From Oreohelix idahoensis (Eukaryota; Mollusca; Gastropoda; Stylommatophora; Oreohelicidae): a stretch of 64,000 bases of DNA. The notes beneath the pieces were generated by a model that was given only the letters and a program-made list of their open reading frames with translations, did no database searches and was not told where the DNA came from. Within the stretch, counting starts at the first letter, position 1. Every line of letters starts with the position of its first letter. Location: contig JAMPIV010019102.1 of NCBI GenBank assembly GCA_024509875.1, positions 124,001 through 188,000 on the forward strand, in the 5' to 3' direction. Position numbers and translations under genes: made by a program. Below, piece after piece: positions 32,867-46,411 of this stretch.

Positions 32867-35280
32867 TGTGGTGAAGTGGGATGTTATAAATACTTATAGG
32901 GAACTTAGTGTACTGACTGAGATCAGCTGTGAAGGTATCTATATCTATTAAGAGTAGTGTATTATAGATAACCTTACTTGCTACCACATATCTATATATC
33001 TCAGTCAGAATTATTCTGGAATAGTGTGATGCTACGTTATGTGTCTAGGGTATGAGTATGGTGAAGTGTAAGTCACAACAACAGACAGATAAACAATTTA
33101 ATTTAATCCACTACTCTTGACAACCCTGTGACACTCACATACATATAACACTCTACAAAGATATCTTAAAAGAGTCACTGATAAACTTTCAAATAACAAT
33201 ATGTATTCATTACTGGCATGAATGAATATGTGTCCTGATTCAACTACAAGGGAACCAGGAATCACAATCAATTTAAATTACAAGTTATGTACAGAATGTA
33301 TTTAATATGAATATTGTAGTGACATATATTATTACAAATGTTCTATGTGTGTCAGTTGTGTAGTAGTAAAATGAGGTAATACTGGTTTTGTTTTGTTCAA
33401 GCTCTGTTGGTATTTGTCATCATGACTTCAATAGTTTGTCTTTAGGGACTAGTATTGGAGATGTTCACAGTTCCTGATATTAAGACAATTAAATTCCCCT
33501 CTTAATGTTAATTTTATAAAGTCATTTCAAGATGAGGGGACATAATGTTGAGCTCAGCTGGCCAAGTTAGCTTATCTGGCGTGATGGCGGCAGGAAAGGA
33601 CTCCTCTGCTCGAATTCTCCTCTGGGCTCTGGAGACACCTCACTGATAGCTAAAAGGACCAAGGAGTATGCTGTCCGACTCTGGATTCAGCAAATCTCTG
33701 ACCAGGTGCTGCTCAGTACCATCAAGACCACTGTCCCTGAAATCAAGAAGGATGTACCTTCTACTTCATAACTAATTTATATTTTCTCTTTACACTGATC
33801 ACAATACATCACAAACATTGCGTTCAGAGCGTTAGGCCAACAGTCAGCTTCATCTGAAATACTTTATTCCAGTATTACCCTTCCTAATGGTTACTACGCC
33901 TCTGCACTTCCAGCATTATTTCTTTCTAGTCAATCATCCAGGTGTCAGTGTACTGTTTGGCCATTCCATGCCGTTTTACTTCTCTCCGACACCCTCTGTT
34001 CAGGCTGGAGCATTTTAGGCTTTACCTCACGTTTGCCACTGAACTACACATATATATACAGGCATAAATCAACAATTCACATTCAATTTTCATTAAAAGA
34101 TATTAAATGGTTCAAGCTTACCACAATTCATACGAATAACACAGATACGTTGATTAGCAATGAATTCTGGCACAAACTGGCACAAATTTCCATCTGCTTA
34201 TCTTCCAGGCTTTTATTGAGCAAAATTTTAGCTGGCTTCAACGCACTGATGCTTTATCAAGATCATTTAAACAAGTGGTCTCGAACTAACGCTCCCAAGT
34301 GTGTATATCAGCGAGACTGGCCAATGAGCCACGTTTCGACAAGTGTTTGAAAAAATGTTATCTTTTCCCGTCTCCCCTAACAACCAAGATAGTATTTATA
34401 GCCCGACCCATCGTGGTTAGGCTTTCATTTGTTGCGCTCCAATCAATTTGGAGTTTACATGGTAGGCTATTTCTGTAACGTAAATTTTTTTCAAACACGT
34501 TAAAAAAAAATCTTATGAGCAGAAATGATTTTATGCTGTCAGGCACCCCCAATATTTTATTTTGGGTATAATTTATTAATTCCTGGACTATTTGCGTAAC
34601 TTTTTACATATTATTTGTCAGCAAGCCCTAAGGAACCCAAAAATACTAATTTAAAGGAGCTACGTGGCTGCGTTCAAAATATGCAATTTCTTCTACCTCC
34701 TGTTTCGAAGATGTGGTGTCTGGGTACTGTTATGTTTTCAAACGTAAACCCATCTATTGTTATCTTTCTTAATAAGCGTTTTTTATGATTTATAAACCTA
34801 ACTCTGGGAAAGGGTAGTGTATTTTATCACTGTCCGTCTGAAAAAAAATTAGTGCATGTAGACTTACACGCGTGATGGCAGCATTTGCGTATCGCGCGAA
34901 GCGTGTTTAATGTTCGGCTTTCTGCCTCTCCCTTCTCGCTATCCTTTTGTCCATCTGTTCGTTCGTTTTGGTAACGTAATGTAGAAAAAGACATGAATGG
35001 AATTTAAAATTTAGGTCATTACGCAGTCTGCCTCTCAATGTTTTTTCCAAGAAATACAGCACACGTTTCATTGAAGAAAGCGGGTAATAATACAGTAAGC
35101 TTTTATATCAACGTGAAAGCGTTACAATTTGCAGACGAAGCAGAAAACAAGGGGGATTTCGAGTACATTCCTTGTGACAGCACTGTCATTTTACCATTGC
35201 TCTTCTCTTTATTAATTTTATTTGTTAGGCTTCATATTTACCTAATAATTTATATATGTGGATTAGAATATTTCATGACA
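32867..35280 (-). mobile_element. 5' LTR of element 3
   Basis: 2414 bp, a near copy of 26246-28658, followed directly by the CCCAC duplication and the interrupted Tc1 transposase. Confidence 0.93.
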
Positions 35281-35285
35281 CCCAC

Positions 35286-36193
35286 TCTACCTGGAGTGCC
35301 TGGAATAGATCACGACGATTGGCTGGAGCAACGTCTCGGCGACAAACACGTCTATGCAGCTCATCCCACAGGTGCTCAATCGGACTCATGTCTGGAGACA
35401 GGGATGGCCAGGGAAGGGTGAGAATGTTGTTGGCAGTCAGGAACTGCGTAGTCAACCGTACACAATGGGGTCAGGCGTTGTCCTGTTGAAACACAGACCT
35501 TTGGGCAGCCAAAAGTGGAAGGACATGGGGTCGAAGAATTTCATTGACGTATCGTTGCGCATTCAAGCCTCCTTCAATGTGCACCAATTGACTCCTTCCG
35601 TTGTAACTGATCATTCCCCACACCATTGCACCTCCACCACCGTGCGGCGGATCTTCATCAACGCAATTTTGGGCAAAACGTTCATTTCGCCTACGGTAGA
35701 CCCTATGCCGTCTATCATGACGCTGCAACAAAAAGAAAGATTCGTCACTAAACCAGACACGTCTCCATTGATTGTCAGCTGCCCAGGGACGATGCTGGTT
35801 GGCCCAAAGAAGTCGATTTTGGCGATGGCGGCGCGTAAGGACAGGTCCTCGGTGAGGTCGTTGTGCCCAAAGTCCAGCGTCATGCAGTCTATTCAGGACA
35901 GTTTGATCAGACACATGACGTCCTGCAGGCAATGACTGGGCAGTTGAGGAAGCTGTTGTAAACCTGTCTCTGAGGTGACGAAGCCGAATAAAGTGATCCT
36001 CCGCTGCTGATGTCACTCTGGGTCGTCCACTGCAATGCCGGTCTTCAACTGAGCCAGTGGCTTGGAACCGGTGCCAAAGTCGACTGATGGTGCTCTGATG
36101 CACGTTTAGATGCCTGGCAACCTGACTTTGACTTTCGCCTGCATGCAGTCGGCCAATAGCAATGTTCCTTAAATTTATCGATAGAGACGCCAT
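35286..36193 (-). pseudogene. Tc1-type transposase, N-terminal and catalytic part
   Basis: The minus-strand frame has an N-terminal paired helix-turn-helix (residues ~8-65: QVARHLNVHQSTISRLWHRF, then GSVEDRHCSGRPRVT with its GRPR linker). The DDE domain follows, with first Asp in VWFSDESFF, second Asp in FQQDNA, and Glu in SPDMSPIEHLWDEL. One in-frame TGA at 35471-35473 interrupts just after QQDNA, where family members have an Arg. The frame then runs to 35286, where element 3 is inserted. The GGGGAMVWGMISYNG block is intact. The protein would cut and paste the element at TA sites, but this copy is inactive. Confidence 0.92.
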
Positions 36194-36525
36194 AAATGTC
36201 TGCTTGAAAATGAACTGAAATTTTTTTGTGTAGCGTTATCCTTTTATATGGTTTCAGTTGCGTAGTCAGTGAATAGTGTTCACCCCAAATTTTGTTGCTT
36301 TCACGTGCGCGCAACATGAGCTGTGGTCAAAAATTGCGTCATAAACACTATTGACTACTGCGTTGTAACGATTACAAAAACGAACGCAATTCAGGTCAGC
36401 ACGTGCATTTGACACTGTAAAGAACGATTGAGGCTGGTTTTTATATACCCTAGAATCAAATTTTACTTACAAACTCATAAAAACGCGCCCTCGGATAGCT
36501 ATGCGTTTCTTTTTTTGAACAGTAT

Positions 36526-37236
36526 ATGTATAACGCGTCATCATACAATACGCGACACGTCTAAGTGTAGTTGGGATGCTACATGGTGCAATCATCCCGG
36601 CCGAAAATAAACCAGCCAAGATGATTACATACCATGAAGCAACTCTCAACACGTATGACCATCTAAATCTGCTAACGTTACAGGCATGACATGTTCACGT
36701 TCCTGAATTTTCGAACAACAATGTCTTTATTTATTCATCAACCACCCCAATCCATCTTTTTATGTATGGCGTTCCTTATTTTTGTCAAAGTTGGGAGGTG
36801 GCAACCCGAGTGCGGGGCCACAAGTGGGTCAAATAAGTTAAACCGGTCTAAGAACGGTTCTGTCAATAAGATTATCAAATCAATAAGGGGCCTTTAGAAA
36901 ATGTCATTATACGGACACAAACTTAAAACATTCAACCTCACAGACGGTTTAAATAGTTACCACCAGACTGACATGTTAAATCTGGAGTCTTTAGATCTTC
37001 TATGCTTTATATCGACATTAAAGAATGACCCTTAAGAAAATTTAATTGTTTTGAAATTCTTGACGGTGATTTACGTCACGATATGAGAGGGGGGGGTTAT
37101 AAAATTGTGTGACCAAGTGTGACGATAGGGGGGATGGTGGTGTTGAAAAAGGTGACGTCACGCAAACAAGTACGAGTAAAAATTGCTTCTTTCATAAATA
37201 ATGTTGGAACAAAATAGATTTTGTAACCTCCGTCCT
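36526..37236. other. Non-coding spacer
   Basis: No gene or recognisable element. AT-rich, with short G-runs (GAGGGGGGGG near 37087). Confidence 0.5.
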
Positions 37237-37493
37237 CATAGTCTACTTTTATCTGTTATAGTTAACAACTCCCTCGTGGACGACTTACATTAACATTATA
37301 ATCTCAGCTAAAATATTAGATAACTGTTTTAACTTTTATCTCTTATAGTTAACAACTCCCTCGTGGACGACTTACATTAACATTATAATCTCAGCTAAAA
37401 TATTAGATAACTGTTTTAACTTTTATCTGTTATAGTTAACAACTCCCTCGTGGACGACTTACATTAACATTATAATCTCAGCTAAAATATTAG
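37237..37493 (+). repeat. 87-bp minisatellite, left segment
   Basis: About three near-identical 87-bp units, each containing TTAACAACTCCCTCGTGGAC and ending CTAAAATATTAGA. The array is broken by LINE-B and resumes at 40944. Confidence 0.95.
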
Positions 37494-40400
37494 AAGAGAC
37501 ATCACAATTTTGATGGGTGACATGAATACAAAGAAAGATACAGTCAATACCGGATTTGAAGAAGTCATGGGAAAACATGGGCTAGGAATAATGAATGAAA
37601 ATGGGGAACTATTCTCAAACTTCTGTGCTTCAAATCAACTGCCTATAGGAGGAAGCATGTTTCCACATAAGAGAATACACAAGGCAACATGGATATCACC
37701 AGACCATAGAACAGAAAATCAGATTGATCATATATGCATAAACAAGAAGTTTAGATCATCATTGCAGGATGTAAAGGTATATAGAGGAGCAGATGTGGCA
37801 TCAGATCACCACCTTCTGATAGCCAAAGTAAAAATGAAACTCAAGATATATGCAACAATGTAAAATTATAGACAACAATTTAATGTAGGACATCTAAGAA
37901 ATCAAGAAACAAGAGACAAATTTGCGGTCACAGTATCCAACAAATTCCAAGTGCTCCAACAGCTGGAAGATGTAGAGAATACAGAAGACAATTGGCAGCA
38001 GGTCAAAACTGTATGGAATGAGACATGTGAAGAAATACTGGGAAAAAGGAAAAGACAACAAAAAGCATGGATAACAACAGAAACCATCAATAAGATAAAA
38101 GACAGAAAAAAACAAGAAAGCAGATTTAAACACAAGCAAAACCAGAAGTTCCAAAGCCAAGGCTAAAGAAGTATACACAGAAGCAAACAAAGGAGTAAAA
38201 AGAAGTATCAAAAGAGACAAGAGGAAGTATATTGAGGAGTTGGCAAGAGAGGCACTGTTTGGCAAGGAAGAATATTCCAGCACCTCTGATTCATGCTATA
38301 CAGAGCTTCTACAAGTTTTGCAGAAATTATGTGAGGACAGCAAACCATAAGTCAGAAGAGTTCAGGACCACCACTGGTGTAAGACAAGGTAGATATCCTA
38401 TCATCTTACCTCTTCATACTCCTTATGGACGATGTCATCAAGGCATGTAAGGAGAGAACAAGAAAGTATTCAGTGGGGTACTGGAAGATGAGACAGGTCT
38501 ATATTTCGGAGCAGATTAAGCAGGGAGAACAGGTCCTGGAGCAGGTCGACCACTTTAAATACCTCGGAGCTATTATAGACCGAAAGGGAGGCATCAAAGA
38601 AGAGTTGGCCACTCGAAAAGCAGCAGCTGGGAGACTTTTCCAGGCCATAAATCGAGGATTCCTCAGCAAGAGAGAGGTTGGTAAGAAAACGAAGATGGCT
38701 GTATACCGCTCCACCTATGTTCCAGTCTTGACATATGGATGCGAGTCATGGGCAATGACTACAACCCATAAAAGCCAGATCCAAACCTCAGAAATGAGGT
38801 ATCTGAGGAAGGTGGTTGAAGTAACAAGAAGAGACATGGTACGCAACCAGACGATACGTCAAGGCCTTAAATCCTACCCCCTGCAGACACAAGTAGAACA
38901 GTCCCAATTAAGATGGTTTGGCCATGTCTGCAGAATGGGAGAAGATCGGATACCACGACAAGCATGGGAAACAAAGAGCCAAGGATCCAGACCCCGAGGA
39001 CGACCCAGAGTCCACTGGGAGGACAACATTAGACAAACTTTGAAGGACCGAGGACTAGAATGGAACCAGGCCAGGAGGAAGACAGCCGATAGGATAGTCT
39101 GGCGCTCTCTCTTCCAAACCTCTACACCTCACGGTAGAAGGGGAACGACTAAGTAAGTAAGTAAGGCAAGAGAGGCAGAAGATGCTGCAGCCAAAGGAAA
39201 TATGAGAGAACTGTATTGCAGCACAAAGAAACTAACAGGGAAATACAAGCAAACAAGTTGCCTCATAAAAGACAAGAACGGGAAACTGCTCAGCAATATA
39301 CAGGAGCAAATGAAGAGGTGGACAGAATATTTTGGTGACCTTCTCAATAGACCAGCTCCACAAAACCCCCCGGACATCCAGCTAGCAGAAGAAGAGCTAC
39401 AAATTAACGGTGAAAAACCAACGAAGGAAGAAATAAAGAAAGCCATAAAGCTTCTAAGAGATGGAAAAGCGGCTGGACCTGATGGCATTCCAACAGAGGC
39501 CATAAAAGCAGATATCGACACAGCTACAGAGATGTTATATAAATTACTTGGTAAAGTCTGAGAAAAGGAGGAGATACCAGCAGAATGGAAGGAAGGATAT
39601 CTGGTTAAGTTGCCTAAGAAGGGAAATTTACAAGAGTGCACAAATTATAGAGGAATAATGTTACTATCAGTGCCAGGAAAAGTATTAAACAGGATTATCC
39701 TTGAGAGATTAAAAGAGTCCATAGACAAGAAACTGAGAGATGAACAAGCAGGTTTTCGACAAAACAGATCATGTACAGATCAGATAGCCACTTTGAGAAT
39801 AATAGTTGAACAAAGCCTGGAATGGAATTCACCACCATACACCGGATTTGTGGACTACGAAAAGGCATTTGACAGTGTAGACAGAGAATCACTTTGGAAA
39901 TTGATGAGGCATTATGGAGTTCCCCTGAAGATCATTAATTTAATAGAGAAAACATATGAAGACATAACATGCAGAGTTCTTCACGAAGGACAGCTTACAG
40001 AACCGCTTGGGATAAGAACAGGAGTGCGACAGGGATGCCTCTTGTCTCCATTTCTTTTCTTACTAGCAATAGACTGGGTTATGAGAACATCGACAACACA
40101 CAACAGAAATGGAATCCAGTGGACTCTGACTAAGCAATTGGATGATCTGGATTTTGCTGATGACTTGGCTCTTCTGTCCCATAACCGTAATCAGATGCAG
40201 GACAAATTGAAAACACTCGATGAGAAGTCACAGCAATTGGGTCTGAAAATACACAGGGAAAAGACAAAAGTAATGAGAATAAATGCAGGTAATGATAACA
40301 GGGTTGAACTTGAAGAAACACCAATACAAAATGTAGAATCGTACACATATCTTGGCAGTAATATAGACAAAGTTGGAGGGACAGACAGCGATATCAAAAT

Positions 40401-40941
40401 AAGAATACAAAAAGCAAGAGGAGCTTTCATTGCATTGGGAAATATATGGAGATCAAGAGAAATCAGATACAACACGGAAATAAGAATCTTCAACTCAAAT
40501 GTGAAGTCAGTCCTATTGTATGGCTCTGAGACATGGAGAACAACAAAGACAACAACCAAAAAGCTAGACTTTCATAAATGGGTGGTTGCGTAGAATAGAG
40601 GGATTAAAATGATATGACAAGGTTACCAACGTGGAACTGATGACAAGAACTAGACAAGTGCCAGTGGAACAAGAGATGAGAAGAAGACGATGGCGATGGA
40701 TAGGACACACACTGAGGAAACCTGTTGATAGCAGTACAAGGCAGTCCTTGTTCTGGAACCCCCAGGGCAAGAGAGGCAGAGGTAGACCAAGAAGCACATG
40801 GAGAAGAGAGCTGGAAACAGAGGTGAAAATGATGAGGAGAACGTGGAAAGAACTTGAGATGATGGCACGTGACAGGAGGACTTGGCATTTGTTTGTTGAA
40901 GGCCTATGCTCCTTTGGGAGTGGAGGGTTATGATGATAAAC
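37494..40941 (+). pseudogene. LINE-B (RTE-like) endonuclease-RT, interrupted by LINE-A
   Basis: Domains in order: C-terminal part of an APE endonuclease (ILMGDMNTK, ATWISPDHR, QIDHICINKKF, ADVASDHHLLIA), a basic linker, and an RT with KKGNLQECTNYRGIMLL, GFVDYEKAFDSVD, GVRQGCLLSP and the catalytic LDFADDLAL. The C-terminal LINE tail follows (RRWRWIGHTLRK, GKRGRGRPRSTWRRELE). It begins inside the endonuclease, so it is 5'-truncated. Lesions include stops at 37861 and 39559, frameshifts near 38150 and 40570, and the LINE-A insertion at 38255-39164. The 3' end reads TTATGATGATAAAC, a short repeat tail typical of RTE elements. TATTAGA lies on both sides, possibly a target duplication. Confidence 0.9.
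38255..39164 (+). mobile_element. LINE-A copy 2 nested in LINE-B
   Basis: Flanked by the duplication GGCAAGAGAGGCA (38242-38254 and 39165-39177), which belongs to the LINE-B linker. The copy starts inside the RT palm (NIPAPLIHAIQSFYKF, TTTGVRQG) and ends in (TAAG)n. The 243-residue frame at 38425-39156 includes VDHFKYLGAIIDRKGG, VLTYGCESWAM and RWFGHVCRMGED. Compared with the copy at 55876 it lacks about 50 residues containing the FADD catalytic motif, an internal deletion after CISE/YISE. A small frame disruption lies near 38390. Confidence 0.93.
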
Positions 40942-40943
40942 TA

Positions 40944-41146
40944 TTAGATAACTGTTTTAACTTTTATCTGTTATAGCTAACAACTCCCTCGTGGACGACT
41001 TACATTAACATTATAATCTCAGCTAAAATATTAGATAACTGTTTTAACTTTTATCTCTTATAGTTAACAACTCCCTCGTGGACGACTTACATTAACATTA
41101 TAATCTCAGCTAAAATATTATATAACTGTTTTAACTTTTATCTGCT
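40944..41146 (+). repeat. 87-bp minisatellite, right segment
   Basis: Two-plus units of the same 87-bp repeat as at 37237-37493 continue after the LINE-B 3' end, then fade into TCTGCTTACATTTTT. Confidence 0.95.
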
Positions 41147-43280
41147 TACATTTTTTTTTAAATTACATATATATTTTTAAATATAGTGTGGTACAGACCA
41201 TTCCAATAAATAATATTTGACCTGGAAGCAAATGGATTTCTATCTCGTTCAACTGAGGAGCATCTTACTTTGCCATGGTATAATGATAACGAAGAGAAAT
41301 CATTCATCGATAAAACTTCAGTTTTTAACCCTTAAATTTGGATGAATTTGCTCTCAAGTTTAACATTATTTTATGAAACTTTAACATAAGTTAGAATTGG
41401 AACTTACTGAAGATTTGCTTTACATTAGATTTTTTTTTATTATTGTTTGAAATTAAATTAATCCACAATGAGGGATAGTGTAAATAAATTTTGCGACTTT
41501 TGACCAGCAAAGCAATCTTTATTTTTTTAAAAACGGGAGTCATTAGATCTTCTATGCTTTATATCGATATTAAAGTTTTTAATTGATTACTTAAACACAA
41601 TTTTACTTGAAAGATTGTAATTTTGTCCGCACTGATTAACTAAGTTACATTCAATTATATTCTATCTTTTTTTTTAAATTCAGTATTTTTTTTTTAAACT
41701 TTGCTGTTTAAGAGATTTGTGACGTCACATAAGAGGGAAGTCTGGGTTTTTTGTTGTTGACGAAATTTGACAAAGGGGAAAATAAAGAGAGAGGGGGAGG
41801 GTCTACAGAATGGCAAAAATTGCTTGACGTCAAATTTATATTTTAAATATTAAATTGTAGTACATAATAACGAAATTGTAGCACATAATAAATATTGGTC
41901 TTTTGTTCTTTTAACGGAATACTTTCAAGTAAAGGTTTTGTTTGAAATGCCATTGTATTTAGTGGAACCCGTGATGTAATTATGTTTTTAAACACGAGAA
42001 CCAATTTTTTTTTTTTTTTTTTTTTGCAGAGCAGCATCTTCTATTGTGACATTCTTTGAACTGACGTGGATAATGGACAAATCAGCCTGTTGTGTGTAAG
42101 TAGCTTGGTCAATTTTGGCAACCATGGATATGTATATATCCACATGGATATGTATATATATATATATCCTTTTGTGGCTACGTAAGCGTGCTACGTATGT
42201 AAGAAAGAAAGGTGCTGGACTAGAGCGCAGAAGTCAGAATGCTAAATTTCCTTATCTCAGCAAAAAATGCAATTTAAAACATGATAATGTTGAAAACAGC
42301 AGACAAAAACAGAGAAAATAACATAATTTTCCAGGTAAATATAGTAACAACAGTCTGTCTGCATTCCTCCCTCCCCTACATTACTCTCCAGAATATATTT
42401 TTCACATATGACAATACAGCATTTCCAGCATATATGTCTCACATTTGATAATACAGCATTTATGACGTATGTCGCGAGTATGGAAATAGAGAATGTCTGA
42501 GTTTAGACAGAATATGAATAATTAATGTGGAAATAGAGAAAATTTAAGTCACTAATGAAAATATGGAGAGAGGTAGGACTTCTGGAAAGAAGAGAGATAT
42601 AATTAAATATCTTAGGTCTACTTCTCAGCCATACTCGTGCTGTTTAAGACGTCATACCCTCGTCCGTCCTCCAATGCTAAATAGAGTAATCTACTACAAT
42701 CAGGACTACAACAGCAAACATTAAGTGACAGGGATAATAGAGTGAATTCTGACCGCTTAGTACATATAAATATTTTTTATTAAAGAAACCACAACGTTGA
42801 ACCAAAAAAAAAAAAAAAAATTAGTAATGCCTTGACTAGCTTTGGAGATCTAGTGAATGTATCAATATCACAACTACAGAAAAATAACACAAGACTTCAC
42901 TCAAGCTTTCAGGCAAAAAGTCTCACTCCAAACCACCAACACCCGTACACTTTCTCACTGCCAAGAAAATCTAACTAAAGGGGATAGCCCCCAGTTTCGT
43001 GAGGAAATGGCTACTCCTTAACTAAATAATCCTGGTAAGTAAGCTACCTTCTCTGCTAGAAGAATAACCACTACACTACTACACCTACGTTGATATTTCC
43101 AGTCTATGGAGATAAGCTCTCTCTGTAACAGTGTCGTAATAAATCCTATGCATTCACAATTTCCTGTGGTTGGAGGCCACATTAGCAGGTGAAGGAGATT
43201 ACAACGAGTGCAGAAATACTTGCACCGACTGATCCATATCTATCCAAACGAGCGAGTATCCAGTAGACGCGCTGGGGCAC
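41147..43280. other. Non-coding AT-rich stretch
   Basis: No gene recognised. It contains several T-runs, a small TA-rich palindrome near 42125-42170 (GGATATGTATATATCC) and an A-run at 42805-42821. Confidence 0.5.
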
Positions 43281-43289
43281 TTCTCATAC

Positions 43290-43745
43290 TGGATAATGAA
43301 GACTTGAACTATAAGACAGGTGACGAGTACTGGCAACTTACTACTCCTCTCGGTCGTTATGTCAGTATACTCAGTGTTGCCGAAACTGACTGAATGGCAA
43401 AGGCGACTGCCCGTATATGTTGAGATAATGGTAAAATGCAACTGGCGGAAAAATGTGCTGTAGGTAAATAATCCAGGACGCAAGGCTACTGCTTACGTGG
43501 AGGTAACAGAAATCGAGGTATAGTGGTATACTCCAAACAGCACGAGTAATGTGTGCTTCACAAGTACTGACTATCGACGAATCCTTTCTGTCGGCCGGCC
43601 AGTATACTCCGAGTTAACTGTTAATGGGTAGGACAGTGTTGCCGAAAATGACTGGATGGCAAAGGCGACAGCCCATATGTGCTGGAGCGATAGACACTTT
43701 CAACAATAGGCTGTGGTTAAGTAATCCACACAGCGGCCTTATAAC
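43290..43745 (+). repeat. Diverged direct duplication (~260-bp offset)
   Basis: CAGTGTTGCCGAAACTGACT with GGCAAAGGCGACTGCCCGTA near 43372 recurs near 43632 as CAGTGTTGCCGAAAATGACT with GGCAAAGGCGACAGCCCATA. Both are followed by CTGTGG/GTGCTGTAGG and AATCCA. No coding content is recognised. Confidence 0.75.
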
Positions 43746-44361
43746 TAAAACCTGGCAGTATGACGTAGACTCCATGGTAATATTTATTATGTGGAAATTG
43801 TAATCCCCTGACAGCAGCAAATCACACCAGGAAGCACAGACAAATGTGCTGACCAAGGCTTTGAAAATATATAGCAATTCAATATCTCATTACTACCTGT
43901 AGCCTACTCTTCCTCAGTTAGTCTCTCACCCATGCAAAATATAAACAACCTTCCACTTTCCACTCGCCGTTTCTCTCACTCACAAAATCAAAACAAACAC
44001 TTCTCTCACTCGCTCTCGTCGTTTTCGTTAGCCTAAAAGTTCACACAGGTAAATCCAGCAACAGGTTCGCTTGGCCAGCGTGTCCGCTCACGCAGGGCCC
44101 AATGCGACCCACAGCGAAAATATTTCCACACACACACACGCCTGGTCTCACACACTCTAGTAAAAATTGCCGACGCTGTTAATTTACCACACTGACTGAG
44201 TTGCCAAAATAGTGTTGAGCGTATACTCAATAGCAAAAAAAAAAAAAAAAGATCTTTTATACAACCAAGCAGAAAATTTGGTAATAATGTTATAATCGGC
44301 TCCCACTCTCTGCCTTAAGAAAAACCACTCCTAGCTAAGACTTAGTGATTATTGATAGTGG
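43746..44361. other. Non-coding spacer before element 4
   Basis: No gene recognised. Contains (CA)n and CTCTCACTC-rich stretches and an A-run at 44236-44251. Confidence 0.5.
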
Positions 44362-44366
44362 CTCAC

Positions 44367-45309
<943 letters not shown>

Positions 45310-45323
45310 ATTCCCTGTCCACC
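45310..45323 (-). promoter_or_regulatory. Candidate polypurine tract of element 4
   Basis: Minus-strand GGTGGACAGGGAAT lies directly before the 3' LTR start TGTTACGG. Moderately purine-rich and correctly placed, consistent with minus-strand orientation. Confidence 0.5.
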
Positions 45324-46411
45324 GGGGGGAAAAAAAATCTATTCGATAGATTTTTTTTTTCAAAAACCTATCTGAATGAATAATATCAAAAATTTAACAA
45401 AAATGCGACATATGGCCTACGATGTTCTGTCTAGAACAGTGTCGTGGTCATGTCGACTAACTAACAGTCATCTAATATATTAATGATCATATTATACATA
45501 AATGTTATACATAAATTTTATATAGACTAAAAGAGAATGTCTAATGTTGATATCTAATTAATTAATTAACTTAAAATATGTCGCAATGAAATGTCAAGTC
45601 AAACTAATCTAAAGAATTAAAATTAAACTAATTAATTATACTGAGTGTGTAATAAGAATAAAGTTGTTGAAAATCTAATGCAAGAAAAATGAAAGAAGAT
45701 GTTAAAGAGAGAAATAAATAAATGAGAAATAAAGTAGAGAAAGAAAATAATGTATAAATTTAACTTAGTTATGTGTGTTGGACATTAATTAAGTTTAGTG
45801 TTAAGTTGTTAATACCTATCTAAATTAACCAATTAAATAATAAAGTAGTATGTAATGTGTCAACATAATTATTAACTATATAATATAATAGTTACATCCA
45901 ATAATATTATTTAAGAATCATGTGAGTTTTTTTTTTTTTTTTTTCTTTCATTTTTTTCCAAATTTCATTTCATTTTTTTCATATTTATCTCACATTTCAT
46001 TTTAATTTCCATTATTTCAACGACTTAATTAAAATTAATTAACGTTGGATATGATGATCCATCCGTAGGCTTGATCCTTGTGAATTCCGATTAGAAAAAA
46101 TGTTTAAGTGTTCCAATTAATAAGTATCGACGTTCTTGACAATAGTTCATGTCACATACTGAATTAGTTCGATAGCATTTCAATTATTTTCACTTGATTC
46201 ACGAAATTGTTTCCAATAGTTTTATCATGAATGGACACCAAGCAAAGTCCTGGCGTAAATACGAACATAGTGTCACTTGATTTCGTTCATTTCGTATATA
46301 ACATGTCTTTAGTGAGCAGATACGTGTATTGTAGGCAATGGTTCCTTTCTATGTCGAAAAGCAACGATAGTGCTATGTCTTTTGGGTAAGTTTCTGCGAC
46401 GTTATTATTGT
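45324..46411 (-). other. 3' non-coding region of element 4
   Basis: 1.1 kb of very AT-rich DNA between the RNase H stop and the 3' LTR. Full of TTAATTAA-type words; no open frame that could be an integrase or envelope. Confidence 0.7.

Larger units (their letters stand above)
26246..35280 (-). mobile_element. LTR retrotransposon element 3 (9035 bp, 2.4-kb LTRs)
   Basis: Two LTRs (26246-28658 and 32867-35280) differ at roughly 30-40 positions by eye, about 98.5% identical. They carry TG...CA ends and a perfect 5-bp duplication CCCAC. Coding is on the minus strand: gag-integrase N-terminus (31196-32662), a middle ORF (30627-31181), and integrase tail-RT-RNase H (28726-30624). I find neither a protease DSG/DTG motif nor the integrase DD35E core. 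RT-RNase H is intact. The element is probably non-autonomous. Confidence 0.92.
25951..36525 (-). mobile_element. Tc1/mariner-type transposon, split by element 3
   Basis: Inverted ends TACTGT, two variable bases, AAAAAAAGAAACGCATAGCTA are seen at 25951 and, reversed, ending at 36525, both in a TA context. Without the 9-kb insert the element is about 1.5 kb, the normal Tc1 size. Its transposase is on the minus strand in two parts (35286-36193 and 26143-26245). The insertion of element 3 duplicated CCCAC (26241-26245 and 35281-35285). Confidence 0.92.

Noticed and set aside
45310..46411. Possible integrase or envelope gene at the 3' side of element 4
   Set aside because: No frame of useful length on either strand; composition is dominated by TTAATTAA-type words.
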